DNA from: Bipolaris cookei
Taxonomy: Eukaryota; Ascomycota; Dothideomycetes; Pleosporales; Pleosporaceae
Direction: 5' to 3'
DNA length: 64,000 bases
Assembly (NCBI GenBank): GCA_002286855.1
Contig: NRSV01000018.1
Coordinates: forward strand, 139,100-203,099
The notes under the pieces were generated by a model that worked only from the letters and a program-made list of their open reading frames with translations, was not told where the DNA came from and ran no database searches. The position numbers and the translations under genes are program-made. Positions within the stretch are counted from its first letter, which is position 1. Each line of letters opens with the position of its first letter. Shown here piece after piece: positions 23,770 to 35,292 of the stretch.

Positions 23770-23800
23770 CCCCTCCCCTCCCCTCCCCTCCCCTCCCCTT
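23766..23800. repeat. (CCCCT)n short tandem repeat
   Basis: About six CCCCT pentamers, slightly irregular at both ends, adjoin the AC microsatellite. Purine/pyrimidine asymmetry is complete in this tract. Confidence 0.9.
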
Positions 23801-26800
23801 CGATTCCCCGAAACCCGCGATCCCACCGACACCCAACACCCACTCAACAGTATCCCCACATCCACGTAATCCCCCTGAAACACGCCCGTCCCACATCCCG
23901 TCACACCGGGTCCTCCTTCCTGGCCTCGTGTTTTCATCTTTTCTTGCAGCTTCCCCGCCCTGCCGCCCCTCCTTTGATGTCAGTATGAGTGGCAAACACG
24001 AGCCAAGAGGGGGGAATACCGAGCCGGTGAGTTTACCAGGGTCATTGGGTGGTCCGCGGGAGTAGGTGGGAACGAAGGTGGGTACCAGAAGGAGGATACG
24101 GGATGGTTTGCGAGAGCGGAAGGGTTGCGCGCGTGTACACTTACTTGCTTGTGAAGGGGAGGGGATGGGAGATATTACGGGAGGGGGTTTGGGTGGAGGT
24201 AGGTAGGTAAGTTGGTGGATGAGATGGCAAGTGAATGGGTGATGTCATTATGATGAATGCATTTTGGACTTTTACGATAGTTGGTAGATTTCTTGGTGCA
24301 TACATTTTTGCTTGCAGTGGAGAAACAGAGTTTCACTTGTAAAATTAGTATTATCTTAATGTCCCTTTCTCGTAAACTTTGTGCAACTTGATAAAATTGT
24401 CTTTTTCAACTTCTGAAATTCTGTCCGAGTAGTACGTGTGCGCGACTTTGGTTGAAATGAGGGGATGACGTAGAAGGGGGTATACGTGCTTGCTGTTAAG
24501 AAGAAAGGGTTAAGGTTACAAGCAGATCCTACGCATTACTAGGGGTTCCATTATAGTAATTTTGTATTTCACAAACGGGGGAAATGTAGATTTCCTCGCC
24601 TTAATACGCCGGCGTATAGAACGGGCGGATGGGACGAGATGACATGCTTTCTTACTTGCCTCTTACTTACATGTTCTTTCCGCGCACACATGTGTTGGTG
24701 GTGGTTGTGGTCATGACAAAGTTGGAGTCGGAGATTAGATTGTCCGATTAGATTCGGAGATGAAAAAAAGTTGGAGGCTTGGAGGTTCTGGAACTTGGAG
24801 CTTATGGATCGGGTGTGAGTACCATATGGAAGTGGGGACGTTGAGGAATCATCGACATTGCAAGTTTGTGGAAATGGGATATTGGACGATCAGGCTGTTG
24901 GTGCTTCAGATATTCGTATCGGTTCGGTCTTACTTTTCCTTCTTCTATCTTTTTTTCTGGGCCCGACGGTTGCACTAATACAAGTGTGAGACTTGCACTG
25001 CCTGTATTGGACTTACAGCTGTTGCTGTTTTGATGCTAGGGTCGGCCTAAGAAATACCAAGAGCGCAGTGTAGACTGGGATTACTAGCATGTTGCCTGCT
25101 GACGTGCTCAGACCAGACTATTTCTACTTGTTGTGTCCAAGAAGAGAAAAGGCTCTAGGCAACTTTCCCACTAGTAGACATGGCGGTTTGAGAGAAGAGA
25201 ACTGAGTAGCCAAGCGTGTGGCAGTGGAAGGCGTAGTAAGTACAATGCAAGGTATACTCGTGCGTCAAAGGGCCGACCAGAGCTCGTATTCCATATTGGG
25301 ACGTGGAGATCGACATAGGACATCCGCACCAGGTATCGTCTTGCGAGCTAGGTATTCGGGCTTTGGCATGGTTTCAGAATTTCTCAACATTGCCGATGGT
25401 GTCGTTCCTTGGTGGTTCGGGTTCGGTAGGTGAGGCCAGGTCTCGGTGGATTTTTGTAACAAAGTTGCGGCGCCTATTCGCTCTTTCTTGTTTCGTCGAT
25501 GGTTGTCAGACGTCAACTTGGACTGTTGGGCCAGCGGGTGCAGGCGGAACCGTTTGCCAACCTTGTCTGGACATACGTCGATATGAAGTCCTTGCATCGT
25601 CGCCGTTGTTATTGTCGGTGTCGGTGTATCCTTACAGGTATGTACTATGCCGGCAGCGGCCATCCGGTTGCGACGAGCAAGTATCACATATGTAACAAAA
25701 GTGTCCCGGCAAGGCAGTCGGCTAGCAAATACGAAGATCAATCTAGCGCGTGTGTACGTATATCCGGCGCCTAGTAGAAGTCACACAAGTGCCCAGACGT
25801 AGTGTGATGATGAGCTGAGCACAAGAGGTGTCGTCGCGTAGTTCGGGAGAAGCGACCAAGTAGGCAATTGGTGTGCATAGCGACGTCCAATTCCCCCTTT
25901 CCCTTTGCGCTCTTGTTCCAGTCTACATCCTACTGTCCCAACACCCTCCACACACACGCACACATGCGCACACATGCACACACAAATTCACTGCGCACCT
26001 GCATAATTGCACGGGATAATGCGCTCTCACACACCCAGTGGCAAAAAGAAAAATACTCGCACATCACCAGCCATGTGCGCGTGTGCCCCTCGTTCTTCTC
26101 CACATTGTTTTTCCGTTGCCATGTTGGGCGACGATTAATATATTCGAGGCTGCACTACCCCTGCTCCACGGCTCATATGGATAATCTAACAGCCCACCCA
26201 TTCAAGGGCGCGCGCATTCGCGTCGGGCGAACAAAAAGGCAGTCTTTTTGCGAGGCTAAGGGCAAGGGCGCAGCCCGGGTGGTGTTAATCCTCTGCGCTT
26301 ACTCGTCAATCTGCCTAAATGAAGTGAATTTTGTGGTGCAGTGCTAGAACAATCACCGCGCTATGTCCCTTAGCGCTCGCGTGAGTCCTTTTGCCATGTG
26401 TACTAATGGGTTTTGCTTACTTTTGTACTTACATAAAAATCCGGGGAACATCTTCTTTTGGAGACATGGCTGCGGCTTCAGTAGTCATTAGGGTTCAGTG
26501 ACGGTAATAAGGGTAATCGCAACAAAGTGATTTGTATCCTGTTACTCCGGCATGGAGTATTGGCTGACGGCCAGCTGTTCAGGGTGTATTGGAATGCCTG
26601 GATTGTTATATCTACTGGACCAACCAGCTGGCATCCTAGCAAGCCACTTCACCGTTTACCACAGATACTGCCCCACTAGTTCTCGTCCGATATGATTCCA
26701 GGATCTGCATACAAGGCATATATTCATGCTCAGAGGCATGACTGAACATGGTGTAGTTTGAGTGGTCAAGAACAAAATGATCATCATTCTCACGAGAGTA

Positions 26801-27229
26801 CTTAACGCTCCAAAGGCTGAATGTGGCCCATAAACTGGCACCCACTAAATAAATAAAAAAGCTTTCCAAACACCAATATGCAGATCAATCGTAATAGCGT
26901 ACATGTCATCTTTTTTACATACACCCTTTCCCCATTGGTGGCCATATGATACTAGACTGAAAAAAACCGGGGAAGGCCATTTATGCACCAGCACATCACC
27001 GGCGACTCCGAATCCTGAGTGAGTGCGGTCTGCACGCGGAAGATAGGCGTGTTAATGCGGGTATTTTATCGGGTAGGGTATCCATGCATGAAATGGGCTT
27101 GCCTTTCTTTGTCATCTGACGATGCCATTAGTCTCGGCTTCGAGAGGGCAAAGAGGGCAAGCGAAATGAACAGAGTGACGGATCGTAAGCGGGCCGCAGG
27201 AACGTGACGCGCAGGGAACATCACCGATG

Positions 27230-28166
27230 CTATACCGATATTAGGGTTAGCATCGCGGCGGCAATGAGAGCCATAGTATGAGGCCAGCTAGGGCTGAGAC
27301 TTTGGGCTGCGGAAGTCGACTCGCCCGAGGCAAGCCTTTTGTCGTCGTTGCGCACACAGTTGCTCTTGGCCGTAATCTCGGCTGGGCACACGACACGCTT
27401 GAAATTGGCGCTGTGCAATGTTAGTGTTGGGTGCGTAGTGTAGCCGACAGTGAAATCAAATACCTAGGGAACGACGCGTCCCGAAGCCAATCAAAGCGCC
27501 ACCGGCATCCCGCTCTCAGAGCCTCGGGCAGGTTTGCACAGTCGTTGCTCGAACTGACCCCCTCCATGTTCTGACCAAAGACGGACTGGTCAACGCCGTA
27601 CTGCTTGGCGCATCCGTCGACTGATGTTGTGTTGCCACCAGGTACCTGGTAAAGACTCAGCTCTGCACCGCACTCTCGAGCAGGGTTCTAAAAATGCGAC
27701 TTACTGCAAGTGTGAACCGGTTTGTTGTTATAATGTCGTATGCCGTGTTTGAGGCCTGGATAATCATGCTCTTCCCGATCAGTGGGTCACTGGTGAAATC
27801 CAGCTGGTAGCATGCGCAACACCAAGCGTCCTCGATGCCGCCGTGCGTGAGGGCCGGTGTGATGTAGACACCGGCAAAGCCATAGGAAATTGTGTCGTTG
27901 ACGGCCCATGGCTGCTGGTCGGCACACTGGTAGGCATCACCACCGTTACAGCCAGTGCCAGCGGCAGGGTCGGTGGGCTTGTTGTCTGCTGTACAGGACT
28001 CTACCGGGTTGGTGAAATCGGCCTTGCCCTTCCACCCGCACGATGGTTTACAGCAGTCCCAGTACCGCGTAGTCAGGGCTTCGCCTGAATAGTTGAGATT
28101 GGCGGCATGAGAAAGAAGGGCAAAGAGGTGGAGGGAGATGAGAGTGTTTCGGACATGTCGCGCCAT
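27230..28166 (-). CDS. GH45-family secreted protein lacking the catalytic acid Asp
   Basis: Exons 28166-27705, 27645-27464 and 27410-27230 encode 274 residues. A signal peptide (MARHVRNTLISLHLFALLSH) precedes the GH45 signature TTRYWDCCKPSCGWKGKA, whose Asp37 matches the catalytic base (Asp10 of Humicola Cel45A). Other family blocks are CADQQPWAVNDTISYGFAGV, DAWCCACYQLDFTS, GCRWRFDWLRDASFP and the Cys-bearing RVVCPAEITAKSNC. Where Cel45A reads NHFDL, with the proton donor Asp121, this protein reads NRFTL, so Thr152 replaces it; Asp144 matches Asp114. The C-terminus is a Ser/Thr-rich linker and a hydrophobic tail (MALIAAAMLTLISV) resembling a GPI-anchor signal. It is therefore likely a wall- or membrane-attached GH45 relative with altered or absent endoglucanase activity. 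The fold assignment is strong and the activity is doubtful. Confidence 0.87.
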
Positions 28167-30239
28167 GATTGTGGATGTATGGACGAGGTAGATATAGATG
28201 GGAGGTCGAGGTGATTATGTCAAAGTCAACAAGTCAGTGGCATGGTTCTTGGGCTTGAGGATGCGCCACGCTGGTGGCCGGGAGTGTGTATGTATTTGAA
28301 GGATCTTAGTAGCAGTGACAAAGAGGGGTCCCGTTTTAGTATGGCCGCAAGGAGAAATTAAGCTGCTTTTGATATCCCAGGCCGAGAAGATGAACCATCC
28401 TGCTGTGCACCTGGCAGGGGTCAGCGGAGCTTGGATACTGAAACGGAACCCAGGGCAATGGCATTTGAGAGGCCCAGCAAGCCGTTGCCACTGCGTGCAC
28501 CACGTTGTCTCTCACCCCATGTCATGCACATGCACACGCGATGGGCTGCCATTTGTTGCGTCGCCACCCTCTTAATCATCCTGCCCCTGGTCGGCTGCCT
28601 CGTGGTATTGGGATTACTCTAGTATTGGGATTCTTCTTCCCCACACTTCCCACCTACGATATATCGCCTCCCCGCAATTCGGCAATCGCGGACTCGATTC
28701 ACATGCACTCAATTCACTCTGCTAATACTGCTACTGTTACTGCTACTGCTACTGCTACTCTAAATTGCCATGCCCCCTAATGACGAAGCCAGGCAATACC
28801 TAGAGTATGCTACGCTGCCATTGCCACATCCCAGACCAGACAACACGGCTGCCATTACCGAATTAACGCTTAACCCTCTGGTCAGACGTCTCACGTTCCG
28901 CCTTCGCTCGGGGGCCCCATAGTCGGCTACACTCGCCCCGCCACTCTAAACGCATTGCTCCGCCCGCCAGCAACCGTTCACACCGCCGCCTGCAAACACG
29001 AACTATGAAGATTGCCAGATGCCCGTAAGCTCCACGACAAAGTGGCGCGTGCCCAAGCTCCAAGGCACTCATGGACCCTGTGCACGTCCATCCATGCGTC
29101 TAGCCCTCTGCCATGTCCGATTGTGCCGCGTCACTCCCGACCGAGGGACTACTGAAAATATGTCCGATTGGCCCAACAGCCAATATCGCGTTCAGACCAA
29201 CACCAGCCCAAACAAGAAAACCGCCAAGGGGCTTTTTTCCTCAGCAATAGGCATCGGAGCCTGCGTTGGGTTGGCGTGGTCGGATGGATAATTTCAACTT
29301 GACGACGAGGCGTACATGCTATAGCGCCTTCTGGTATATGTCCAGGACCAAGGCCCATAAAAAGAATGTTCCAGTGTCGTCAAACCAAACGAATGCAAGA
29401 ACACGTATGCTCAGTAGCATACCATTCCTACTACTAGGTAGTAACAGACAAACACTGCAGACGAGATTTCATATTGAGCTTTCCCGGTATGCGTACATAC
29501 ATCACACTCTACCCGGCACTTGCTTCGACTGTCAGATGGCCTCTGCGCAGCCATCCTTGCAGTTGTCGTACTCGCCTTGAAACTATGTTTCTGAAACTAC
29601 TGTCATTGAATCAAACTCGTATGCGCCCAGGAATACAAGAAATGGACGATGCTCACCTACAGGCCAGGGATGGTGCAGGTAATATCCAAACTATCAACCT
29701 AGCAGAATCGTCTCCGAAAACCTGGACCTGTTAGCCACATATTGGCGTCATCTAAGCAATGGCCTACGCTCTTCTCTACTGACTATGCATACATGTCTTG
29801 TCTTTGCTTGGTCAGATATTCTTGGTCGTCTCACCAATGTATCGGTCTTGGGCCTATTATTGGAAGTAGGGCACGTTCTCGAGTTGAGTATGCCTATGTA
29901 GGGCTCGTCTTGAGCCTCAGGACATGAATATGGTTGACTATTGACTATGCTACAGAGTAAGAGTCTGGCACATCTGATTGAACCGTACAACAAGTCCTGA
30001 ACAGACATCGGGGATGAAAATATACGTCAACGTACGCTGCTTATCATTTAAAGACATGACCCCATCCTGGCATAGAAAGTAACAAGTCCACATGTAACCG
30101 ATATACACTCGACATCACGACTTCGTCACATCTCCTGGTACATTGATACCAAATTACAAAGGGCACTTGGGATCTGATTCGACCCTGGCTTCTCTTTTTT
30201 ACATTTTATTCATCTTTATCTCCCTTTTCGTCATCACAT
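28167..30239. other. Two-kilobase intergenic region
   Basis: Upstream region of the GH45-like gene plus further non-coding DNA. It contains a short ACTGCT-type tandem repeat at 28721-28760. No frame shows recognisable protein features. Confidence 0.4.
28721..28760. repeat. ACTGCT/ACTGTT short tandem repeat
   Basis: About six imperfect six-base units are visible directly. It lies about 550 bases upstream of the GH45-like gene. Confidence 0.8.
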
Positions 30240-30749
30240 TCAAGCAGGCTTTCTTCCTGCCGCATACGATGTAAACATGTACGGCACTCCGACTGCCATA
30301 CCAGCGCCTGCTCCACCTAGCACCGCTCCACCAACGGGCATTTTTATTCTTCCTCTCCGTGCAGCAATCAAAGCAGCAATTGCGCCTCCGCTTGCAGAAC
30401 CCAGCGTGACCCAGTCTGTGTGTACTTCGCCATTGTTTTCCAGGATCCTCCAGGATCTATCTTTCCATTCAATCTCTTCAAGTCCTCTCATGCGGCCCCA
30501 CGCCATGACCACACCTGCTGCTGTTCCCAACACAAGTCCACGGCCCGCTGTCTTCAGCGTACGCGCGAGTATGACGTTATAATCGATTGGCGCCTTGTTA
30601 TAGCGCGCTGCAATGACAGAGGCTGGGAAGCGCGCAAGCGAGAAAAAGGAAAAGGACATGGCCGAAGCCCGTATAACGTGAAGGTACAAGATACTGTGCG
30701 CATACGGTTGATCCTCGGCGTAGACGGGATGTGGGAAGAGAGAGGTCAT
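30240..30749 (-). CDS. Small membrane protein, possibly DUF1757
   Basis: A single exon of 169 residues from ATG 30749. Two Gly/Ala-rich hydrophobic segments (GRGLVLGTAAGVVMAWGRMR and the C-terminal GGAVLGGAGAGMAVGVPYMF) flank a charged block (GLEEIEWKDRSWRILENNGE, HTDWVTLG). The WGRMRG-EEIEW-DRSWRLLEN pattern recalls a fungal family of unknown function (I believe DUF1757) of about 150 residues. The N-terminal 35 residues (MTSLFPHPVYAED and on) look atypical, so translation might start at the internal Met before SFSFFSLARF. No signal peptide is evident. The gene stands alone, with long non-coding flanks. Confidence 0.65.
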   Translation of the reverse strand: MTSLFPHPVYAEDQPYAHSILYLHVIRASAMSFSFFSLARFPASVIAARYNKAPIDYNVILARTLKTAGRGLVLGTAAGVVMAWGRMRGLEEIEWKDRSWRILENNGEVHTDWVTLGSASGGAIAALIAARRGRIKMPVGGAVLGGAGAGMAVGVPYMFTSYAAGRKPA

Positions 30750-31898
30750 TTTGTTTTATCCACGTCTATTGCTGATTTCTTGGGTTGTGGCCAGCTGGCG
30801 TAGCTTTAGGTATGGTTGAGCTTTTTGATTTTCCAGCTTCAGATCGGATTTTCCCAGCTCTTCAACGGGGTATACTCATGAAATCTGAGTGATTGCAAAA
30901 GATCTTTTGATACTGCGATTGACGCATCAACACAAGAAGTGGGACAATCGACCTTTTGCTACAAAATTCTGCAGTGAGCTTCACGGTTTTACAGAGCAAT
31001 TTGAACTTGAAGTTAGTGATAACAAAACCCCGCCAGCGGAAGTCTTCGGCCGTAAGCCCGATGTGCTTTTGCAACTCGCAAAGATATTTCGCCCGACGTT
31101 GTTGGGCTATCAGTCATCCAGATGATATCGACCAATGGCGCGCGATGGGAATTCATGTGCTCGCATCCCGTGGGCTCCGCGTTCTTCAGGCGCCCCAGGC
31201 GAGATTTGATCAGATTCCTAGCCCGGATCCCTTATCGGCTGTATGCCCATGTGGATGGGCGCGGTGTATGTTCTTGCACTTTCATCTGCAACAGGATTCC
31301 ACGTTTGTCACCGTTGAAGAACAAATCCCTACACATTTACCTAGTGCGGGAAGAGGTGCTGGCCAGGCCTGTGGACAACGGGTTCCAAGGACGACGCGAA
31401 GGATCGAGTGATCGCCATGATCCTCAACACTACAAGCAATACCAAGGGTAACCCTCAGGGGATCCTATGGCTTTGCGATACCCGGTAATGGCCATATATC
31501 CATCCATATGACATATCCAAAGGTTTACACATTAGATCTGTCCAACAACTGTGTAGAAGCCAAGCAGCAACAGTCGACGTGTGCCAGGATGGCCACGCAA
31601 CATCACCTGTGGCAAACAAAAAACAAGGCCTTTATGAGAGTTGCAAGGGCTAAGCCTGGGGGCTGTAAAGTGCAAGATTTCTTGAAAACACACTGCGTCT
31701 GGTGTTGCAAAGCCCCATGACGTCACCTATCTACCACCACATAAATGCACTAGATCCAGTAGACGGCATGGACTCCACCGTCACTCCTATCTACTAAATC
31801 TGTAACAGCCAAAAAAACTCTATCGTTACCACAAAGCATCCGAACCTAGAATCGGAAAACACAAATTACCCTGACAAGACGCGATCCAGACAAACAAG
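30750..31898. other. Intergenic region
   Basis: Several overlapping frames on the plus strand between 30890 and 31450 have no recognisable content. The final 150 bases serve as leader for the 87-residue protein gene. Confidence 0.35.
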
Positions 31899-32227
31899 AT
31901 GCCCATCGGACAAAATGAAAGTGGTGTTACCTCTGGTGTGAAGTTTGTAACCTCTACCGTTGGAAACACTGTTGGGGGTGTCACAAACACTCTGGGTGGC
32001 GTAGTTGGTGCCCTTGGAAGAGGCGTTGGTGAGACGGTAAGTAGTACATTTACAACTGCATGCATATACGCCACATACTGATTTTGAATCTTCCAACGCA
32101 GGTCGAGGGTGCCACAGGCAATGCTGGCCGGCCAGTTGCCAGGGGCATCGCAGATGTGGCCACGAGCATTGAAAAGGGCGCAAATGACGTCGCAGGAGGC
32201 GTGAAACGTGCTGGGGAAGGAAAATAG
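31899..32227 (+). CDS. Small Gly/Val/Thr-rich protein, 87 residues
   Basis: Exon 31899-32036 and exon 32102-32227, joined across a 65-base intron (GTAAGT to GCAG), encode 87 residues. The sequence is a series of amphipathic 10- to 11-residue repeats rich in Gly, Val and Thr (GVKFVTSTVGNTVGGVTNTL, GALGRGVGETVEGATG, GIADVATSIEKGANDVAGG). Such alternation recalls stress-related LEA-like or lipid-droplet-associating proteins. I know of similar small proteins in filamentous ascomycetes, but none with a proven role. No signal peptide. The intron makes a functional gene more likely than a chance frame. Confidence 0.7.
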
Positions 32228-34324
32228 ATTGACGGGATGGACAATGTGGGGAAGCGAAGGCTGGAGTATAAACCCAGCAAGTGGTCCGTAACACCAGATT
32301 GATTCTTTTTTTTGGTCTGCATAAATTGAGCCTAATATTCGATACCTCAAACGGCCCATAGTGTGTTTGTTGGTACGGCGCAGTCATTGCGCATTTAACC
32401 TAGAGGTGTTGGTGTGACACCGGCGTGATATGCTAACGTGCCAATATACTAACCGCAGTCAGTTCCATGAATACTCAATACACTCAGTGCAAAGGTCTGC
32501 TCGGGACTGATTCTATGCACCACGGCTTGCTATGCTACCATTTGAAGCCACGGCAAAGTTTACTTGGGACGTTGCGGTAATGTGATTCAGGTGGTCTCCA
32601 TGTGAAAATGACTTCGCGCATCTACTATGATCAACAGACGATCACAGGATGTCGACATGACTATGAGTATTTTTCACAGCTTATGAGGGAAATAACCGAA
32701 CGGCACTGAACGGCACTTTTTACCGTCTGGCGGGGTGCGGAAAGCTAGTAATAGGATACGAGGCCCTGCAGTGACTACTAAGTGAGGCATTAGCTGGCGC
32801 GTCACTAGAGTACTCTATGGTCCAACCCAGGGTCCACCAAGAGGCTGCAGCCTAGGCCAAAAAGCCTTGCAATAAGGAATTGCTATTCTAGTTGAAGATT
32901 TTCTCAATTGTTGCGACGCATCATGTACATTTGCATGTTTGTGGAAGGGAGGAGGGGCAAATGGTCAGATGCTCGTCTGCTGCTGTTATCCATCTGAAGC
33001 CTCAGTGACACTGATTACTGCAAAGATTGCAATGGGACCGGATACCAATGTTGAGTTGTCTAGTGGGTGTAGTCGCTTAGTGCTGCGTGTGTTGAGGGAT
33101 AAAGCTCTCTCCTAAGTAAGAAGGAAACACCATATGACGTCAAGTTTACCATCTGGCGTGCGCGTTCACAAGCCATGTTAGCAACGGTAATGTTTGCGTG
33201 GCTATACCCAGCCACACCGCGTGTAAGTGTTTGCAAAACATATAGTAATGTGTTCTTTTATGGTGTCATCATTCAAAAATTCGACTAATCTTAACTCAAC
33301 ACTCCAAGGGGCGTTCTAGGGTCAAGACATCCAAGTAGTAAGCTTGTTCGTCGCCTTTCGCCAGCTGCGCCTTATCGATATGCAAGCCAATATACTATAC
33401 AGCAACCTTCCCCACTTCCCCAGCCCGTCTCAAACGTTCCCAAGCAACGGCATGACGAGTGAGAGGCTGGCGATGAGTCTCGTATGATCAACGCCAGCCA
33501 CACCCACTGCACAAGAGTTGCACTAGTCGGCGTAAGCGTCATGCTCGATTGGGCACAGATCTTTGATGCTGCCCGGGTATCCGAGGCCCTCGAGACCAAT
33601 CCGAATAGCCCGGATCATTATGAATTTTTTCTTCCAATAGTTGAACTGGGCGATCTGATACCTCTGCATTTCCACACTGCCTCCTCCCTCCCCCCTGCAA
33701 GTTGGCTGGCATGGCGACGAAACAACCTTAGCGGGGTTGGAGAAATAACAACGCCTTACCACATGCGACTGCAAGGGCGCCGGGTCGCACGCATAACTGC
33801 CCCAGGCAAAGATGCGAGGGATAGAATCATCTGCAAGAGAGTCCGGTTCACCATCTGACCCAAGTAGTGTCAACCGCGGAGTGCACCCAGCTCTTTGTGG
33901 CTCAAGCTCGACAACGGCTGTTGACGGCATCGAGAAGGCTGTCAAGGATTGACTGAGGGGCCGGGTGAATGCAGGCCCTCTCTTCAGCCATCTTTTCCTG
34001 CATTGGAAGCGTTGACGCTAGCAGACGCGTAGAATCGAGCAATGGCCGCTGATCTAATGCGGAGACCTTTGATCATGTCATACCGGATCAGAGATGAGGT
34101 GCGTTTGGATTAACCAAACATCTATATAACTGCATTATCTCGCTGTATATTTTGTCTTTCAAATCATATCATACCTTCGTTCCCACGACTGCCAATGTCT
34201 CTACCATCACAGTGACTGATCCCTCGTTCAATCAGTCTACCCTCCTATCGTTACTTCGCTCTCGCTATTAATCGCGGCCCCGTGCATTGATACTAGCAGT
34301 ATTATCTCGAATCATCTTTTGAAA
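32228..34324. other. Two-kilobase intergenic region
   Basis: No supported gene. Overlapping frames on both strands at 33370-33945 show no family features. The last 200 bases, including a TC-rich stretch, form the promoter and leader region of the PIR-type gene. Confidence 0.4.
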
Positions 34325-35292
34325 ATGAAGTCCTTTATCATTGCTGGCCTTGTGGCTGCGGTCACTGCCTTCCCCCAGGCCTCTTCTAGTTCCGAGTGTG
34401 CGGCCTCCGCTGATGGAAAATTCACCATTACCACCGTCAAGGCACCCGAGGCGCCAAAGAAGCGTGCCCTCGCCCGTCGCCAGCTTGATGGTATTCTCAC
34501 GATGACTCTCAAGGACGGTGTATTAAAGGACCAGGCCGGTCGTAATGGATACATTGCTTCCAACTACCAGTACGTCTAAACGAATATCATACTCGTTGCT
34601 TCTTGACAACAACTAACAAAATCCACAGGTTCCAGTTCGACGGCCCAGTCCAAGCCGGTGCCCTCGATGTCGACAGCTTTGGCCTATGCAGCAACAACTC
34701 ACTGTCTCTCAAGGGTTCCACGCTTTTCTACCAGTGCTTGTCTGGCAACTTCTACAACCTCTACAGCCAATCCATCGGCGAACAGTGCCTCCCCATCAAC
34801 ATCATGGCCGTCTTCAACACCGAAACCAACGACCCTGACGTCACCCAAATTTCAGATGGCCAGCCTCAAGCCTCTGAGCCAGCAGTAACCCAAATCTCAG
34901 ATGGCCAACCCCAGGCCTCTGCTCCCGCATCTGCTCCCCCACCAGTCACTCAGATCTCAGACGGCCAGCCTCAAGCTTCCGCCCCAGGCTCTGCTTCTCC
35001 ACCACCACCCCCAGTTACTCAGATTTCAGACGGCCAGCCCCAAGCTTCCGCTCCAGCTCCCGAACCCCCGGCCCCCATCGTCACCCCAGAGCCCGAGCCC
35101 GAGCCTGAGACCACACCTCCCGCCGTGACCCAGATCTCCGACGGCCAGCCCCAAATCACCGCTCCCCCCAGCAACCACAGCGCCACCCACACTATCCCTC
35201 CTCTCCCTGATTTCACCGGCGCAGGAACTGCATCTGCTGTCAAGCTTGGCGCGCTTGTTGGCGGCTTTTTCGCCCTGTTTGCCGTCTTGTAA
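34325..35292 (+). CDS. PIR-repeat cell-wall protein with a GPI-like C-terminus
   Basis: Exons 34325-34569 and 34629-35292 encode 302 residues. There is a signal peptide (MKSFIIAGLVAAVTAFPQ), a Kex2-type dibasic site (KKRALARRQ) and a compact Cys domain (CSNNSLSLKGSTLFYQC, then a Cys 17 residues on). Five copies of VTQISDGQPQ begin at about residues 153, 168, 188, 211 and 248. This is the PIR consensus, whose Gln forms an alkali-labile ester bond to beta-1,3-glucan in yeast. Pro/Ala/Ser/Glu spacers separate the copies. The end is a hydrophobic tail (AVKLGALVGGFFALFAVL) preceded by small residues, as in GPI signals. Yeast Pir proteins place the repeats before the Cys domain and lack a GPI tail, so the order here is inverted. 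A wall-structural role is inferred. Confidence 0.88.
34838..35155 (+). repeat. PIR-coding tandem repeats
   Basis: Five degenerate copies of a roughly 30-base unit encode VTQISDGQPQ, separated by proline-coding spacers of unequal length. Third codon positions differ between copies, which argues for selection on the protein rather than very recent duplication. Confidence 0.9.

Larger units (their letters stand above)
23266..27229. other. Four-kilobase intergenic region
   Basis: No gene is supported in nearly 4 kb. It holds a dinucleotide microsatellite followed by a CCCCT repeat near 23.75 kb, several G-rich stretches at 24.0-24.25 kb, and a CA-rich patch near 25.95 kb. A short frame at 23984 (MSGKHEPRGGNTEP) ends at a consensus GTGAGT donor, but no continuing exon could be found. 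Confidence 0.4.

Noticed and set aside
23472..24065. Long plus- and minus-strand frames of 130-200 codons
   Set aside because: They are produced by the AC and CCCCT repeats, have Thr-His or Val-Cys runs and no family features.
25868..26347. 159-codon plus-strand frame
   Set aside because: His/Thr runs from a CA-rich patch and no protein-family features.
27238..27250. Telomere-like ttagggtta
   Set aside because: A single unit inside the last exon of the GH45 gene; no tandem array.
33372..33945. Overlapping frames on both strands
   Set aside because: Composition without motifs, and the two strands are equally open, as expected by chance in GC-balanced DNA.
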